Notes: generated by a model not told the origin, from the letters alone. A stretch of DNA of 6,840 nt from Alphaproteobacteria bacterium UBA2723 (GCA_002353835.1 DEKL01000117.1:11394-18233); one strand, 5' to 3'. Numbered from the stretch's first letter, positions 1 to 6,840 are shown. Numbers and translations: made by a program.

Positions 1-1078
1 TCACTTGGCTAACCGTGTTCCGGCCAGTCGTGCGGATGATACGGCCGTTGTCTTGTTTACCTCCGGTTCTGAGGGTTTTCCGAAAGCAGTATTGCTCTCA
101 CATAGAAATTTACAGGCCAACAGATATCAAATCAGCAGTATTTTGGCATTTAACCGCTCGGATATTTTCTTTAATGCCCTACCGATGTTCCACTCGTTCG
201 GTTTATCGGTCGGTGTGATATTAACCATGCTTTCCGGCATTAAGACTTTCTTTTATCCGTCACCGTTACATTACCGCATTGTGCCGGAATTGGTCTATGA
301 TACCAACGCCACGATTATTTGCGGAACGGATACCTTCTTCTATGGCTACGGTCGTATGGGCAATCCGTATGACTTCTTTAACTTGAAGTATGCGGTTGTC
401 GGCGGTGAGAAGTTGAAAGCAACCACGGCCGCGTTATGGATGGAAAAATTCGGTGTCCGCATTATGGAAGGTTACGGTGCCACCGAAACCGCACCGGTTT
501 TGTGTTTAAATACGCCGATGTACATCAGAAAAGGCACAGTCGGTCGTTTCTTGCCGGGTATCAATTACCGCTTAGAGAAAGTCCCCGGTGTGGAAGAGGG
601 TGGTCGTTTGTTTGTTCAAGGTGACAACATTATGCAAGGCTACATCAAGTCAGAAAAGCCAGGTGTTTTACAACCGCCGCTTGATAAGTGGTATGATACC
701 GGTGATATCGTTGATGTTGATGACGAGGGCTTTGTTAAGATTTTAGGCCGTGCCAAGCGTTTTGCTAAAATTGCCGGTGAAATGGTATCATTAACCGCGG
801 TTGAAACGGTTTTAGAAAAGCTTTACCCCGGTGCTTTGCAAGGCATTGTGACTGTTCCTGATGAGATGAAAGGCGAGCAACTGGTGCTGATTACGGACCG
901 AGAAAATGCCAATATGCCGGAAATACGCGCGTTCTTTAAGGAAAGCGGCTTAAGCGAGCTGTGGGTACCAAAGCAGGTTGTTTATATGGCAATCCCGCCT
1001 GTTACCGGTACCGGTAAGTTTGATTATTTAACCGCTGAAAAGATGATGAAGGAGCAACAATCCGAGAAAGTCGCATAA
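1..1078 (+). CDS. aas: Aas-like acyl-ACP synthetase / 2-acylglycerophosphoethanolamine acyltransferase, C-terminal part (5' truncated)
   Basis: This is the adenylate-forming half of an Aas protein, which activates a fatty acid with ATP, loads it on acyl carrier protein and re-acylates lyso-phosphatidylethanolamine at the inner membrane. Counting from the TTG at position 5, the phosphate-binding loop TSGSEGFPK is at 19-27, FHSFGL at 62-67, PSPLHYRIVPELVYD at about 85-99, EGYGATETAP at 155-164, the ATP-ribose motif YDTGD at 230-234, the hinge GRAKRFAKIAGEMVSL at 248-263, and the C-terminal catalytic lysine context TGTGKFD with Lys338. The collinear match to E. coli Aas as I remember it is strong over the whole length. 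The frame is open through position 2 (CAC, His) and the phosphate loop lies within 20 residues of the edge, so the TTG is not the real start. The N-terminal acyltransferase domain, and any fused LplT-like transporter domain known in some bacteria, would lie upstream. The gene ends in TAATAA. Confidence 0.9.
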   Translation, partial: HLANRVPASRADDTAVVLFTSGSEGFPKAVLLSHRNLQANRYQISSILAFNRSDIFFNALPMFHSFGLSVGVILTMLSGIKTFFYPSPLHYRIVPELVYDTNATIICGTDTFFYGYGRMGNPYDFFNLKYAVVGGEKLKATTAALWMEKFGVRIMEGYGATETAPVLCLNTPMYIRKGTVGRFLPGINYRLEKVPGVEEGGRLFVQGDNIMQGYIKSEKPGVLQPPLDKWYDTGDIVDVDDEGFVKILGRAKRFAKIAGEMVSLTAVETVLEKLYPGALQGIVTVPDEMKGEQLVLITDRENANMPEIRAFFKESGLSELWVPKQVVYMAIPPVTGTGKFDYLTAEKMMKEQQSEKVA

Positions 1079-1082
1079 TAAA

Positions 1083-1120
1083 GTAGGGACCGCCTGAATA
1101 CGGTCCTTACATTGTTTTAT
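1083..1120 (+). terminator. Probable intrinsic terminator of the aas-like gene
   Basis: GTAGGGACCG (1083-1092) pairs with CGGTCCTTAC (1101-1110) in a 10-bp stem with one G-T pair and an 8-base loop. The T-rich tract ATTGTTTTAT follows directly. The hairpin starts 5 bases after the stop codon. The T-tract is interrupted by a G, so termination may be partial. Confidence 0.72.
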
Positions 1121-1138
1121 ACCGGACAAAAAAATGTC

Positions 1139-1167
1139 TTGATTTTAAAAACAAACTCTGAAATAAA
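1139..1167 (+). promoter_or_regulatory. Candidate sigma70-type promoter for the RND efflux operon
   Basis: TTGATT (1139-1144, 4 of 6 to consensus) is followed after 17 bases by AATAAA (1162-1167, 4 of 6). This would start transcription about 25-30 bases before the adaptor ATG. Just upstream, GACA (1125-1128) and TGTC (1135-1138) flank six A's. Such a short inverted repeat could be a repressor site, but the arms are only 4 bases. The call rests on position after a terminator and on moderate hexamer matches in A-rich DNA. Confidence 0.35.
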
Positions 1168-1200
1168 AAAATATGAGAAATTTTTGAAAGGCTGAAAACC

Positions 1201-2307
1201 ATGAAAGTAAGAAAGATAAATCACGAAAAATTGATAAGAAAAGGGGCTTATGCCGCGTTATTTATGGCTATAGGTGCCTATCTGCACGCCTTAAGTACGC
1301 CGGACATGTCCGCTTTCATGGGGTCGCATGAACCGCCGTATGTGTTAACACGTTCTTTATCCAAAGGTGATGTATCCACCAAGAAAAAGTATATTGCCGA
1401 AGTGGAAGCAATTAACAGTGTGGATATTGTGCCGCAAGTTTCCGGTTATTTGGAAAAGATATTGTTTGAAAACGGTGCCGAAGTTAAAAAAGATGAAAAT
1501 ATCTTCATCATAGAGCAAACACAGTATAAGGCAGACTTGGAAAAAGCCGAAGCCGCGGTTAAGCAGTTGCAAAAGCAATATGACCGTGTTTCTTCATTAA
1601 ATCAGCAAAAATACGCTTCAGACAGGGAGATAGATTTAGCTGAGAGTAACTTAAGACAGGCCAAAGCAGAGCTAGAGATAGCTCGTCTTAATTTAGAACA
1701 CTCGGAGATTAAATCACCGATAACCGGTAAAATCGGCAAAGCTTTGGTAACTGTCGGCAATTTAGTCAGTCCGTCTTCCGGCAAGCTGGCACGTGTGGTA
1801 CAGACAAATCCGGTCAGAATAGTCTTTTCGGTTAGCGATAAAGAGCGTTTAATGTTTATGGAAGACAACAGTGACACGGATGATATTTTTGTAGATATTG
1901 TTTTACCGAACGGAGATGTAAAGACCGCCAAGCCGGAAAACGTTTTTGTAGATAACGAAGTTAATCCCGCCACGGCAACTATTCCTGTTTATTTAGATTT
2001 TGAAAATGAAAACAATCTTTTGGTACCGGGCAATTATGTGGATATATATGTTCGGTTAAAATCCGCCAAAGAGGCATTATTGGTACCTCAACAAGCTTTA
2101 ATGTCTGACATAAACGGCACCTATGTTATGGTTGTAAACAAACAAAACAAGGTTGAGCAAAAATACATCAGCTTAGGCGCGGTTATGGGAGAGAATCAAG
2201 TTGTTAAAAGCGGCTTAAAAGGAGATGAAAAGGTTATCGTTCAGGGTTTACAGAAAGTAGCTCCGGGGATGGTCGTTAATCCCAATCACTTAACAGAAGA
2301 AAAATAA
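1201..2307 (+). CDS. Periplasmic adaptor (membrane fusion) subunit of an RND efflux pump, AcrA/MexA family
   Basis: This 368-residue protein bridges an inner-membrane RND pump and an outer-membrane channel. A basic N-terminus is followed by a hydrophobic stretch at about 15-31. There is no lipobox cysteine, so it is either a signal peptide with a poor cleavage site or an uncleaved anchor, unlike lipidated AcrA. The first half of the lipoyl domain is at about 72-107 (VDIVPQVSGYLEKILFENGAEV region). A charged, heptad-like alpha-hairpin covers about 108-168, and the second lipoyl half is KSPITGKIG (171-179). The beta-barrel spans about 203-288 and the membrane-proximal domain, starting near LLVPQQAL, about 293-360. 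The hairpin tip contains R129-x3-L133-x6-S140, the pattern known in adaptors that dock TolC-type channels. GAAAGG (1186-1191) lies 9 bases before the ATG. The gene ends 12 bases before the pump gene, so the two are surely cotranscribed. Length is typical of the family. The substrate cannot be read from the sequence. Confidence 0.93.
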   Translation: MKVRKINHEKLIRKGAYAALFMAIGAYLHALSTPDMSAFMGSHEPPYVLTRSLSKGDVSTKKKYIAEVEAINSVDIVPQVSGYLEKILFENGAEVKKDENIFIIEQTQYKADLEKAEAAVKQLQKQYDRVSSLNQQKYASDREIDLAESNLRQAKAELEIARLNLEHSEIKSPITGKIGKALVTVGNLVSPSSGKLARVVQTNPVRIVFSVSDKERLMFMEDNSDTDDIFVDIVLPNGDVKTAKPENVFVDNEVNPATATIPVYLDFENENNLLVPGNYVDIYVRLKSAKEALLVPQQALMSDINGTYVMVVNKQNKVEQKYISLGAVMGENQVVKSGLKGDEKVIVQGLQKVAPGMVVNPNHLTEEK

Positions 2308-2311
2308 GGAG
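2305..2311 (+). promoter_or_regulatory. Strong ribosome binding site fused to the upstream stop codon
   Basis: TAAGGAG overlaps the adaptor's TAA stop (2305-2307) and sits 8 bases before the pump ATG at 2320. This fixes the pump start and suggests coupled translation of the two subunits. Confidence 0.75.
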
Positions 2312-2319
2312 AATAAGCA

Positions 2320-5300
2320 ATGTTTTCAGCAACATTTATTGAGCGTCCGCGCTTTTCTTTTGTTATTTCAATATTGATTGTCATTGTCGGGTTAATTGCC
2401 GTCTTAAAATTGCCGATTGCCTTATATCCGGAAGTAACACCGCCGCAAATATCCGTAGATGCAATGTACCCCGGTGCCTCGGCAGATGTTATCGCCAAGA
2501 TGATAGGTGTTCCCGTGGAAGATGAAATCAACGGTGTGGAAGATATGCTTTATATGGATTCATCTTCGGAAGATTCCACATACAGTTTAGCCGTAACTTT
2601 TAAGACCGGAACCGATCCGGATATGGCACAAGTTAAAGTTCAAAACCGTATTCAGCAAGCCACCTCTAAATTACCGGAAGAAGTTTCGCGACAGGGGATG
2701 ACGGTCACCAAAGAATCATCAAACATTTTAGCCTATTTGGCCTTTATTTCGCCTAAAGGCACATATACGGAAGCCGAGCTTGCCGACTATGTTTATAACA
2801 ACATAGAAAGACCGTTATCAAGGGTACCCGGTATCGGTTCAATTACGGTATTCAGTTCGGCATTAAGTATGCGTATCTGGCTCAATTCGGATAAGATGGC
2901 GGCGTTAAAGATTACCATCGGCGACATAAAGAACGCCATATCCGGCCAAAACTACCAACCGAGTTTAGGTAAAGTCGGCGCGGTACCGACCGAAACCACC
3001 AATCAGATGACATTTGCTTTACAAACAACCGGACGTTTAAGCACCAAAGAAGAATTTGAAAACATTATTGTCAGAACGGCAGAAGCTGGCGGTTTGGTAC
3101 ACTTAAAAGATGTAGCCCGCGTAGAATTAGGGCAGGAAGATTATTCCAAATCCGCATTATATAACGGCAAGAGCTCCGTTACCTTATCCATTGCTTTGGC
3201 ATCAGGCGCCAACGCCCTTGCTTCCATGGAAGGTGTAAAAGAAAAAATGGCGGAATTATCAAAAAGTTTTCCGAAAGATATGGAATACCTAGTTGCCTAT
3301 GACTCAACTCAATACATCAATGCCTCCATTGAAGAAGTTATTTTAACATTATTCTTCACGTTGTTATTGGTTATCGGCGTATGTTATTTCTTCTTACAAG
3401 ATGTTAATTCCACGATTATTCCGGCATTAACGATTCCGGTTTCCGTATTAGGAACGTTTGCCGTAATGTTAGCGATAGGTTTCAGTATTAATATGTTTAC
3501 GCTGTTTGCCTTGCTGTTGGCAATCGGTCTTGTGGTGGATGATGCGATTGTGGTGGTAGAGCGCGTGATGTATTTATTGCAACATGAAAACATGACCGCC
3601 CGTGAGGCAACATATAAAGCCATGGGAGAAATTTCCGGCGCTTTGATGGCGACTTCCTTGGTGTTACTGGCGATTTTCGTACCGGTAGGGTTCTTAGACG
3701 GCATTACCGGTTTGATTTATCAACAATTTTCCATCACGATATGCACGGCGATATTATTCTCATTATTAAATGCGTTGACCTTATCGCCGGCGTTGTGTTC
3801 GTTATTGTTAAAAAAGCCGAACAACAAGCCCGAACATGGGTTTTGGTTTAGGGTTAACGACACCATTGCCAAAGTAATCAACGGTTACGCGTTGGCTGTG
3901 GCGTTTATTGCCAAAAAACTACCGATGATATTGATAATATTCGGCTCGCTGGTATTGCTGGTCGCAGGGTTATTTAAGTTTTCGCAGACGTCATTTATTC
4001 CGGATGAAGACCAAGGTACGGTTGTGATGAGTGTACAGTTGCCGGAAGGGGCGACCATGAAGCGCACCCAAACTCTGTTCAAGCAAATACAGGAAGTAAT
4101 AAAGTCTGAAAAATCCGTTGATGCGGTTATCTCAATTATGGGGTATAACATGATAAACGGCAGGGGCGAGAACGTTGGTATGAACTTTATCGTATTAAAG
4201 CCGTGGGAAGAAAGAAAAGATCCGGCGGAGCATTCAACGGCAATATTAAATCGTTTAAGAGGAAAGCTTATCGGGATGACCGGTGCCGAGATACAATTAT
4301 TTGAGATGCCGGCGATTTCAGGTCTTGGTAATTCCAGCGGTTTGGATATCAGGTTAGAGTCCAAAGAGGTGACGGACTATGCCAAGTTAGATGCGGTATT
4401 ACAGAGTTATTTAGGTGCAATCAACCGTTTACCGGAGATAGCCTATGCCTATACCACGTTTAACGCGCACACGCCGAATATTTATCTGGATATAGACCGT
4501 GTCAAGGCGGAGAGCATGAAAGTATCTATGTCCAACATATTCTCTACTTTGGAAGCCTATTTAGGTTCTGCCTATATTAACGATATTAACTTAGGAACGC
4601 AGGTCAACAAGGTTATTATGGAAGCGGATTGGCAATATCGTGAAGATGTGGAGAACATTAACGATCTCTATGTTCCGAACAATGCCGGTATCATGGTACC
4701 GATGCGTGGCATGGTTGAGTTAAGGAAAGTTTTAGCGCCGCGTGTTGTTAAGCGTTATAATCAATTCCCGTCAGCCGGTATCACGGCGGTACAAAAGCCC
4801 GGTGTTTCAACCGGTACGGCGATGGCGGCGGTTGAAAAGCTGGTTAAGACCTTACCTCAAGGTTATGACATTGAGTGGTCCACCATGAGCTATCAAGAGA
4901 AATTAAGCACCGGTCAGATGGGGTATATTATCCTGTTAGCGATAATCTTTGCCTATTTGTTCTTAGTGGCGCAATATGAGAGCTTTATCATCCCGATTCC
5001 GGTATTACTAAGCTTAGTAGTAGCGATTTCCGGTGCCTTAATCGGTTTATTCATCACCGGATTACCGTTAAGCGTTTATGCCCAGTTAGGTTTAGTGTTG
5101 TTGATAGGCTTAGCGGCGAAGAATGCGATTTTGATTGTTGAATTTGCCAAAGAGGAGAGGGCTAAAGGCGCAACAATTATCAACGCGGCGATACGGGGCT
5201 TAAGAGAGCGATTCCGTGCGGTTATGATGACGGCATTTGCCTTTATTTTAGGTGTATTCCCGATGGTAATTGCGAGCGGTGCCGCTGCCGAGAGCCGAAA

Positions 5301-5433
5301 AGCGATTGGTGTACCGGTATTTTACGGGATGATAGCGGCAACGACGATAGGTGTATTTATCATACCGTTAATGTATGTGTTGGTACAAACATTATTTGAG
5401 CGTTTCAGAGACCGGAAGAAAACCACCTGTTAG
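2320..5433 (+). CDS. RND multidrug efflux pump, inner-membrane subunit (AcrB/MexF-like, HAE1 family)
   Basis: At 1037 residues this is a full-length proton-driven exporter that works as a trimer with the upstream adaptor and an outer-membrane channel. It opens with the family start ([15 protein letters not shown]) and TM1 at about 12-32. A periplasmic porter domain follows, then a membrane block from about 338. TM4 carries Asp407-Asp408 ([12 protein letters not shown]), the same numbering as E. coli AcrB. TM7 is at about 534-554, followed by FIPDEDQG (559-566) and the second porter domain. TM8 starts near 867. TM10 carries Lys934 ([15 protein letters not shown], AcrB Lys940), and Arg964 and Thr971 match AcrB Arg971 and Thr978, so the proton relay is complete. 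The loop between the two drug pockets differs from AcrB: around 608-616 it reads GYNMINGRG, not GFGFAGRG. The C-terminal tail after TM12 is short. There is no frameshift or in-frame stop. A drug or toxicant exporter is likely. Heavy-metal (CusA) function is unlikely because the AcrB-type organisation is closer. Substrates are unknown. Confidence 0.95.
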   Translation: MFSATFIERPRFSFVISILIVIVGLIAVLKLPIALYPEVTPPQISVDAMYPGASADVIAKMIGVPVEDEINGVEDMLYMDSSSEDSTYSLAVTFKTGTDPDMAQVKVQNRIQQATSKLPEEVSRQGMTVTKESSNILAYLAFISPKGTYTEAELADYVYNNIERPLSRVPGIGSITVFSSALSMRIWLNSDKMAALKITIGDIKNAISGQNYQPSLGKVGAVPTETTNQMTFALQTTGRLSTKEEFENIIVRTAEAGGLVHLKDVARVELGQEDYSKSALYNGKSSVTLSIALASGANALASMEGVKEKMAELSKSFPKDMEYLVAYDSTQYINASIEEVILTLFFTLLLVIGVCYFFLQDVNSTIIPALTIPVSVLGTFAVMLAIGFSINMFTLFALLLAIGLVVDDAIVVVERVMYLLQHENMTAREATYKAMGEISGALMATSLVLLAIFVPVGFLDGITGLIYQQFSITICTAILFSLLNALTLSPALCSLLLKKPNNKPEHGFWFRVNDTIAKVINGYALAVAFIAKKLPMILIIFGSLVLLVAGLFKFSQTSFIPDEDQGTVVMSVQLPEGATMKRTQTLFKQIQEVIKSEKSVDAVISIMGYNMINGRGENVGMNFIVLKPWEERKDPAEHSTAILNRLRGKLIGMTGAEIQLFEMPAISGLGNSSGLDIRLESKEVTDYAKLDAVLQSYLGAINRLPEIAYAYTTFNAHTPNIYLDIDRVKAESMKVSMSNIFSTLEAYLGSAYINDINLGTQVNKVIMEADWQYREDVENINDLYVPNNAGIMVPMRGMVELRKVLAPRVVKRYNQFPSAGITAVQKPGVSTGTAMAAVEKLVKTLPQGYDIEWSTMSYQEKLSTGQMGYIILLAIIFAYLFLVAQYESFIIPIPVLLSLVVAISGALIGLFITGLPLSVYAQLGLVLLIGLAAKNAILIVEFAKEERAKGATIINAAIRGLRERFRAVMMTAFAFILGVFPMVIASGAAAESRKAIGVPVFYGMIAATTIGVFIIPLMYVLVQTLFERFRDRKKTTC

Positions 5434-5459
5434 GCTATTCGTTTCTTTTTCCCACCGCA

Positions 5460-5482
5460 TCATGCTGAACTCGTTTCAGCAT
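5460..5482. repeat. Hairpin repeat, copy 1
   Basis: ATGCTGAA (5462-5469) and TTCAGCAT (5475-5482) form a perfect 8-bp stem around the 5-base loop CTCGT. The 21 bases at 5460-5480 recur exactly at 5535-5555. Confidence 0.8.
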
Positions 5483-5534
5483 CCCTCTCTTCACGGGAAA
5501 GCCCCTTAAAGTGTTGGAGGTGCGCCTCGCACCG

Positions 5535-5555
5535 TCATGCTGAACTCGTTTCAGC
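5535..5555. repeat. Hairpin repeat, copy 2
   Basis: This is an exact 21-base copy of 5460-5480, 75 bases downstream in the same orientation. Here the stem shortens to TGCTGAA/TTCAGC because a C replaces the A after the right arm. A pyrimidine-rich stretch (CTCTCTTTCTTC) follows it, similar to the one after copy 1. Confidence 0.8.
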
Positions 5556-5569
5556 CTCTCTTTCTTCTG

Positions 5570-5611
5570 CCCCCTTGAGGGGGGAAGTGTCAACGTAGTT
5601 GACGAAGGGGG
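5570..5611. repeat. Composite double hairpin enclosed by CCCCCTT/AAGGGGG
   Basis: CCCCC (5570-5574) can pair locally with GGGGG (5579-5583) or, as CCCCCTT, with AAGGGGG (5605-5611), enclosing the perfect GTCAAC-GTA-GTTGAC stem (5589-5603). CTTC (5564-5567) and GAAG (5584-5587) can extend the first hairpin across a 2-base bulge. The two pairings are mutually exclusive. It looks like a compact palindromic repeat unit. Confidence 0.65.
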
Positions 5612-5795
5612 TGACCATAACAACGCCATAAAAAGCTCATAACCCCATCTTCAAAAATCGGCTGCAAGATACTATTTTAAAAAAAATAAAAGAAAAAAAT
5701 AAAATTACCCACAACATAAAAAACAGCGTAAAAACAGCACGTTAAAACAAATATCCGAAATTAGTTAAAAAACTGTTAACAACTATCAAAAAACC

Positions 5796-5823
5796 TTAAT
5801 AAAGCGTTAATTTGTGGTATAAG
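5796..5823 (+). promoter_or_regulatory. Candidate promoter of the beta-helix protein gene
   Basis: TTAATA (5796-5801, 4 of 6 to TTGACA) and TATAAG (5818-5823, 5 of 6 to TATAAT) are 16 bases apart. Transcription would start near 5830, giving a leader of about 30 bases. The -10 is good and the -35 is weak, so an activator or the upstream A-tracts might contribute. Confidence 0.45.
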
Positions 5824-5848
5824 TGAAACCGTATGTATTAGTATTTTT

Positions 5849-5853
5849 GAGGA
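5849..5853 (+). promoter_or_regulatory. Ribosome binding site deciding the start at 5862
   Basis: GAGGA lies 8 bases before the ATG at 5862. The next in-frame ATG (5919) has AGGAG only one base away, too close for initiation. The frame is closed upstream by TAA at 5820. Confidence 0.65.
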
Positions 5854-5861
5854 TATTAGTA

Positions 5862-6840
5862 ATGAAATTAAAAACGCGCAGCGGTATAATTTCTCTAGTG
5901 TTGAGCAGGGTTAGGAGTATGTTTGACACCACCAATACCGCACCCTCGGCAAACAGTGATAAACGCTTGTTAAAACAAGGGTTTACACTATTTTCATCAC
6001 TATTTTTTGCGATTCTTATGAGCATCGGCAATGCGCGTGCTGATGTTACTCACGAAGAATGCACATCCTCAGCCACCAAATATTGCGTTTCTACCGAAGC
6101 AGAATTGCGTACTGCTTTATCCTCAGCTGTTGCCGGCGATACCATCATGTTCACCGCCGATATTACCTTAACTTCAAATTTTGGCAATATTAACAAAGAA
6201 ATAACCATAGACGGCAATAATTATTCCTTAAATTTCAATGGTAAACAAGTTTTTAATGTTACACAAACAGGTAATGTGCTCTTAAAAAATATCGGTTCAG
6301 CTGATATTGATCCGGATACTTCCGCATATATCATAAATGGCTCTTTAAACTCAATAGCAGCTCTTAATCAAAACGCCTCTAACGTAAATGGTCAATTAAG
6401 TGTTGAAAACAGCGTTTTTTATAACAATACTGCAATTGGTGTAATAAGAGCCGCAGGCAATGGCAACGGTACTATCAATTATATCAAAGATTCAGCTTTT
6501 ATCGCCAACGGAAGATGGAACGATAATAGTGAACTTCAAGGTGGTGCCGTCGGTAAAGAAGGAAATAATACCAGATTAACCCTTATAGAAAATACCAAAT
6601 TTATCGGCAACACCGCCAACAAACAAGGCGGTGCGGTCAATATTGAGGGTTTAGGCTCCACCGATATTATCAATTCACTCTTCCGCTATAACTATTCAAA
6701 AGGGACAACCAAGGCCGCAAAAGGTGACGGCGGTGCAATCTTATTTAGCGGTAATATCGTGGTCGGTGTTATCGGTACTACGTTTGACCAAAACTATGCT
6801 AAATGGGGTGGCGCTGTATATAAAAGTATGTGGGATAATA
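5862..6840 (+). CDS. Exported Pmp-like / autotransporter-type right-handed beta-helix protein (3' truncated)
   Basis: The frame runs 326 codons to the window edge without a stop. Residues 1-40 are a long basic N-region (MKLKTRSGII...KRLLKQG), residues 41-57 a hydrophobic core (FTLFSSLFFAILMSIGN), and ARA at 58-60 a typical signal peptidase I site before DVTHEE. Two cysteines (67 and 75) in the mature N-terminus could form a disulfide. The segment STEAELRTALSSAVAGDTIMFTADITLTS (77-105) is the usual entry to a parallel beta-helix. Repeats follow: FYNN 186, FIAN 213, FIGN 247, FRYN 274 and FDQN 308, alternating with GGAV 227, GGAV 256, GGAI 290 and GGAV 316. The pairing of FxxN with GGA[ILV] is the hallmark of chlamydial polymorphic outer membrane proteins and related adhesins. 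Asn, Gly, Ser and Thr are abundant, as in passengers. A C-terminal beta-barrel or other anchor, if present, lies beyond the window, so surface display by self-transport is inferred. An adhesin role is likely but unproven. It has its own promoter and is not part of the efflux operon. Confidence 0.85.
   Translation, partial: MKLKTRSGIISLVLSRVRSMFDTTNTAPSANSDKRLLKQGFTLFSSLFFAILMSIGNARADVTHEECTSSATKYCVSTEAELRTALSSAVAGDTIMFTADITLTSNFGNINKEITIDGNNYSLNFNGKQVFNVTQTGNVLLKNIGSADIDPDTSAYIINGSLNSIAALNQNASNVNGQLSVENSVFYNNTAIGVIRAAGNGNGTINYIKDSAFIANGRWNDNSELQGGAVGKEGNNTRLTLIENTKFIGNTANKQGGAVNIEGLGSTDIINSLFRYNYSKGTTKAAKGDGGAILFSGNIVVGVIGTTFDQNYAKWGGAVYKSMWDN

Larger units (their letters stand above)
5434..5616. 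repeat. Non-coding patchwork of short hairpin repeats between the efflux operon and the beta-helix gene
   Basis: This stretch has a different texture from the A-rich DNA that follows it. It contains two copies of a 21-base element with an internal stem (5460-5480 and 5535-5555), a perfect hairpin GGTGCG-CCT-CGCACC (5519-5533), a CCCCC-TTGA-GGGGG hairpin (5570-5583) and a perfect hairpin GTCAAC-GTA-GTTGAC (5589-5603). The two GC-rich parts are enclosed by CCCCCTT (5570-5576) and AAGGGGG (5605-5611). A minus-strand frame is open through it, but it encodes the peptide LKRVQHD twice, simply as a translation of the DNA repeat, and I do not regard it as a gene. No clear T-tract follows any hairpin, so it is not an obvious terminator, though it may protect or attenuate the 3' end of the pump mRNA. 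It resembles short interspersed repeats of bacterial genomes; this is from memory, not a search. Confidence 0.7.
5617..5861 (+). other. A-rich upstream region of the beta-helix gene, no gene seen
   Basis: No reading frame here is convincing. A run of A and T at 5675-5705, nearly all A, suggests bent DNA. AAAAACAGC occurs at 5719-5727 and 5730-5738, exactly 11 bases apart. GTTAA occurs at 5741, 5764, 5775 (as the palindrome GTTAAC) and 5806. The last part carries the promoter and ribosome binding site of the gene starting at 5862. No tRNA or structured RNA was recognised. Confidence 0.6.

Noticed and set aside
5..7. TTG at position 5 as the start of the aas-like gene
   Set aside because: The frame is open to the window edge, and the adenylation domain would lack its normal N-terminal portion; the gene clearly continues upstream.
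1125..1138. GACA-A6-TGTC as a repressor operator for the efflux operon
   Set aside because: Four-base arms around an A run are expected by chance in such DNA; mentioned only with the promoter candidate.
5434..5460. T-rich stretch after the pump stop codon as an intrinsic terminator
   Set aside because: The T run at 5446-5450 is not preceded by a GC-rich stem, so no terminator is called for the efflux operon.
5460..5555. Two direct repeats as a CRISPR array
   Set aside because: There are only two copies, the element is palindromic with a 54-base gap that itself contains another hairpin, and no cas gene is present.
5435..5629. Minus-strand open frame of 64 codons between the pump and the beta-helix gene
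   Set aside because: It is made of the repeat patchwork, encodes LKRVQHD twice as a direct reading of the DNA repeat, and shows no ribosome binding site or domain.
5973..6000. KQGFTLFSSLFF in the N-terminus looks like a type IV prepilin cleavage site
   Set aside because: The glutamate at position +5 is missing and a normal ARA signal peptidase I site follows the hydrophobic core, so an ordinary Sec signal is more likely.
5807..6031. Minus-strand open frame overlapping the start of the beta-helix gene
   Set aside because: It overlaps the promoter, ribosome binding site and signal peptide of a well-supported + strand gene and shows no protein features of its own.

Overview
The window reads as a low-to-medium GC Gram-negative bacterium. 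Supporting this are an Aas-type phospholipid acyl-recycling enzyme, a periplasmic adaptor plus inner-membrane RND pump pair, and an exported protein with Pmp-type beta-helix repeats. Leucine is mostly TTA and the intergenic DNA is A-rich. A host-associated alphaproteobacterium-like lineage would fit, but this is inference: nothing in the window fixes the taxon. All four genes are on the + strand, and the first and last are cut by the window edges.

Layout. (1) Positions 1-1078 hold the C-terminal adenylation half of an Aas-like 2-acylglycerophosphoethanolamine acyltransferase/acyl-ACP synthetase, ending in tandem stops and followed by a probable hairpin terminator (1083-1120). (2) Positions 1139-5433 hold a candidate promoter and a two-gene operon: an AcrA/MexA-type adaptor (1201-2307) and, 12 bases later, an AcrB/MexF-type HAE1 pump (2320-5433) with the proton-relay residues intact. 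No outer-membrane channel or regulator gene lies beside them, so the pump presumably uses a TolC-like channel encoded elsewhere. (3) Positions 5434-5616 are a patchwork of short hairpins with a 21-base sequence present twice, which looks like non-coding interspersed repeat DNA. (4) Positions 5617-5861 are very A-rich upstream DNA with a weak promoter. (5) From 5862 to the end runs an uninterrupted frame of 326 codons. It has a long-n-region signal peptide followed by FxxN and GGA[V/I] repeats, as in chlamydial-type polymorphic outer membrane proteins and autotransporter passengers. Its 3' end is outside the window.

The genes share an envelope theme: membrane lipid repair, drug or toxicant export, and a surface-exposed or secreted beta-helix protein. 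They appear to be three separate transcription units rather than one system. I see no CRISPR array, tRNA, rRNA, transposase or defence system. The points most worth a second look are the truncated Pmp-like protein, the repeat patchwork before it, and the altered substrate-pocket loop of the pump.
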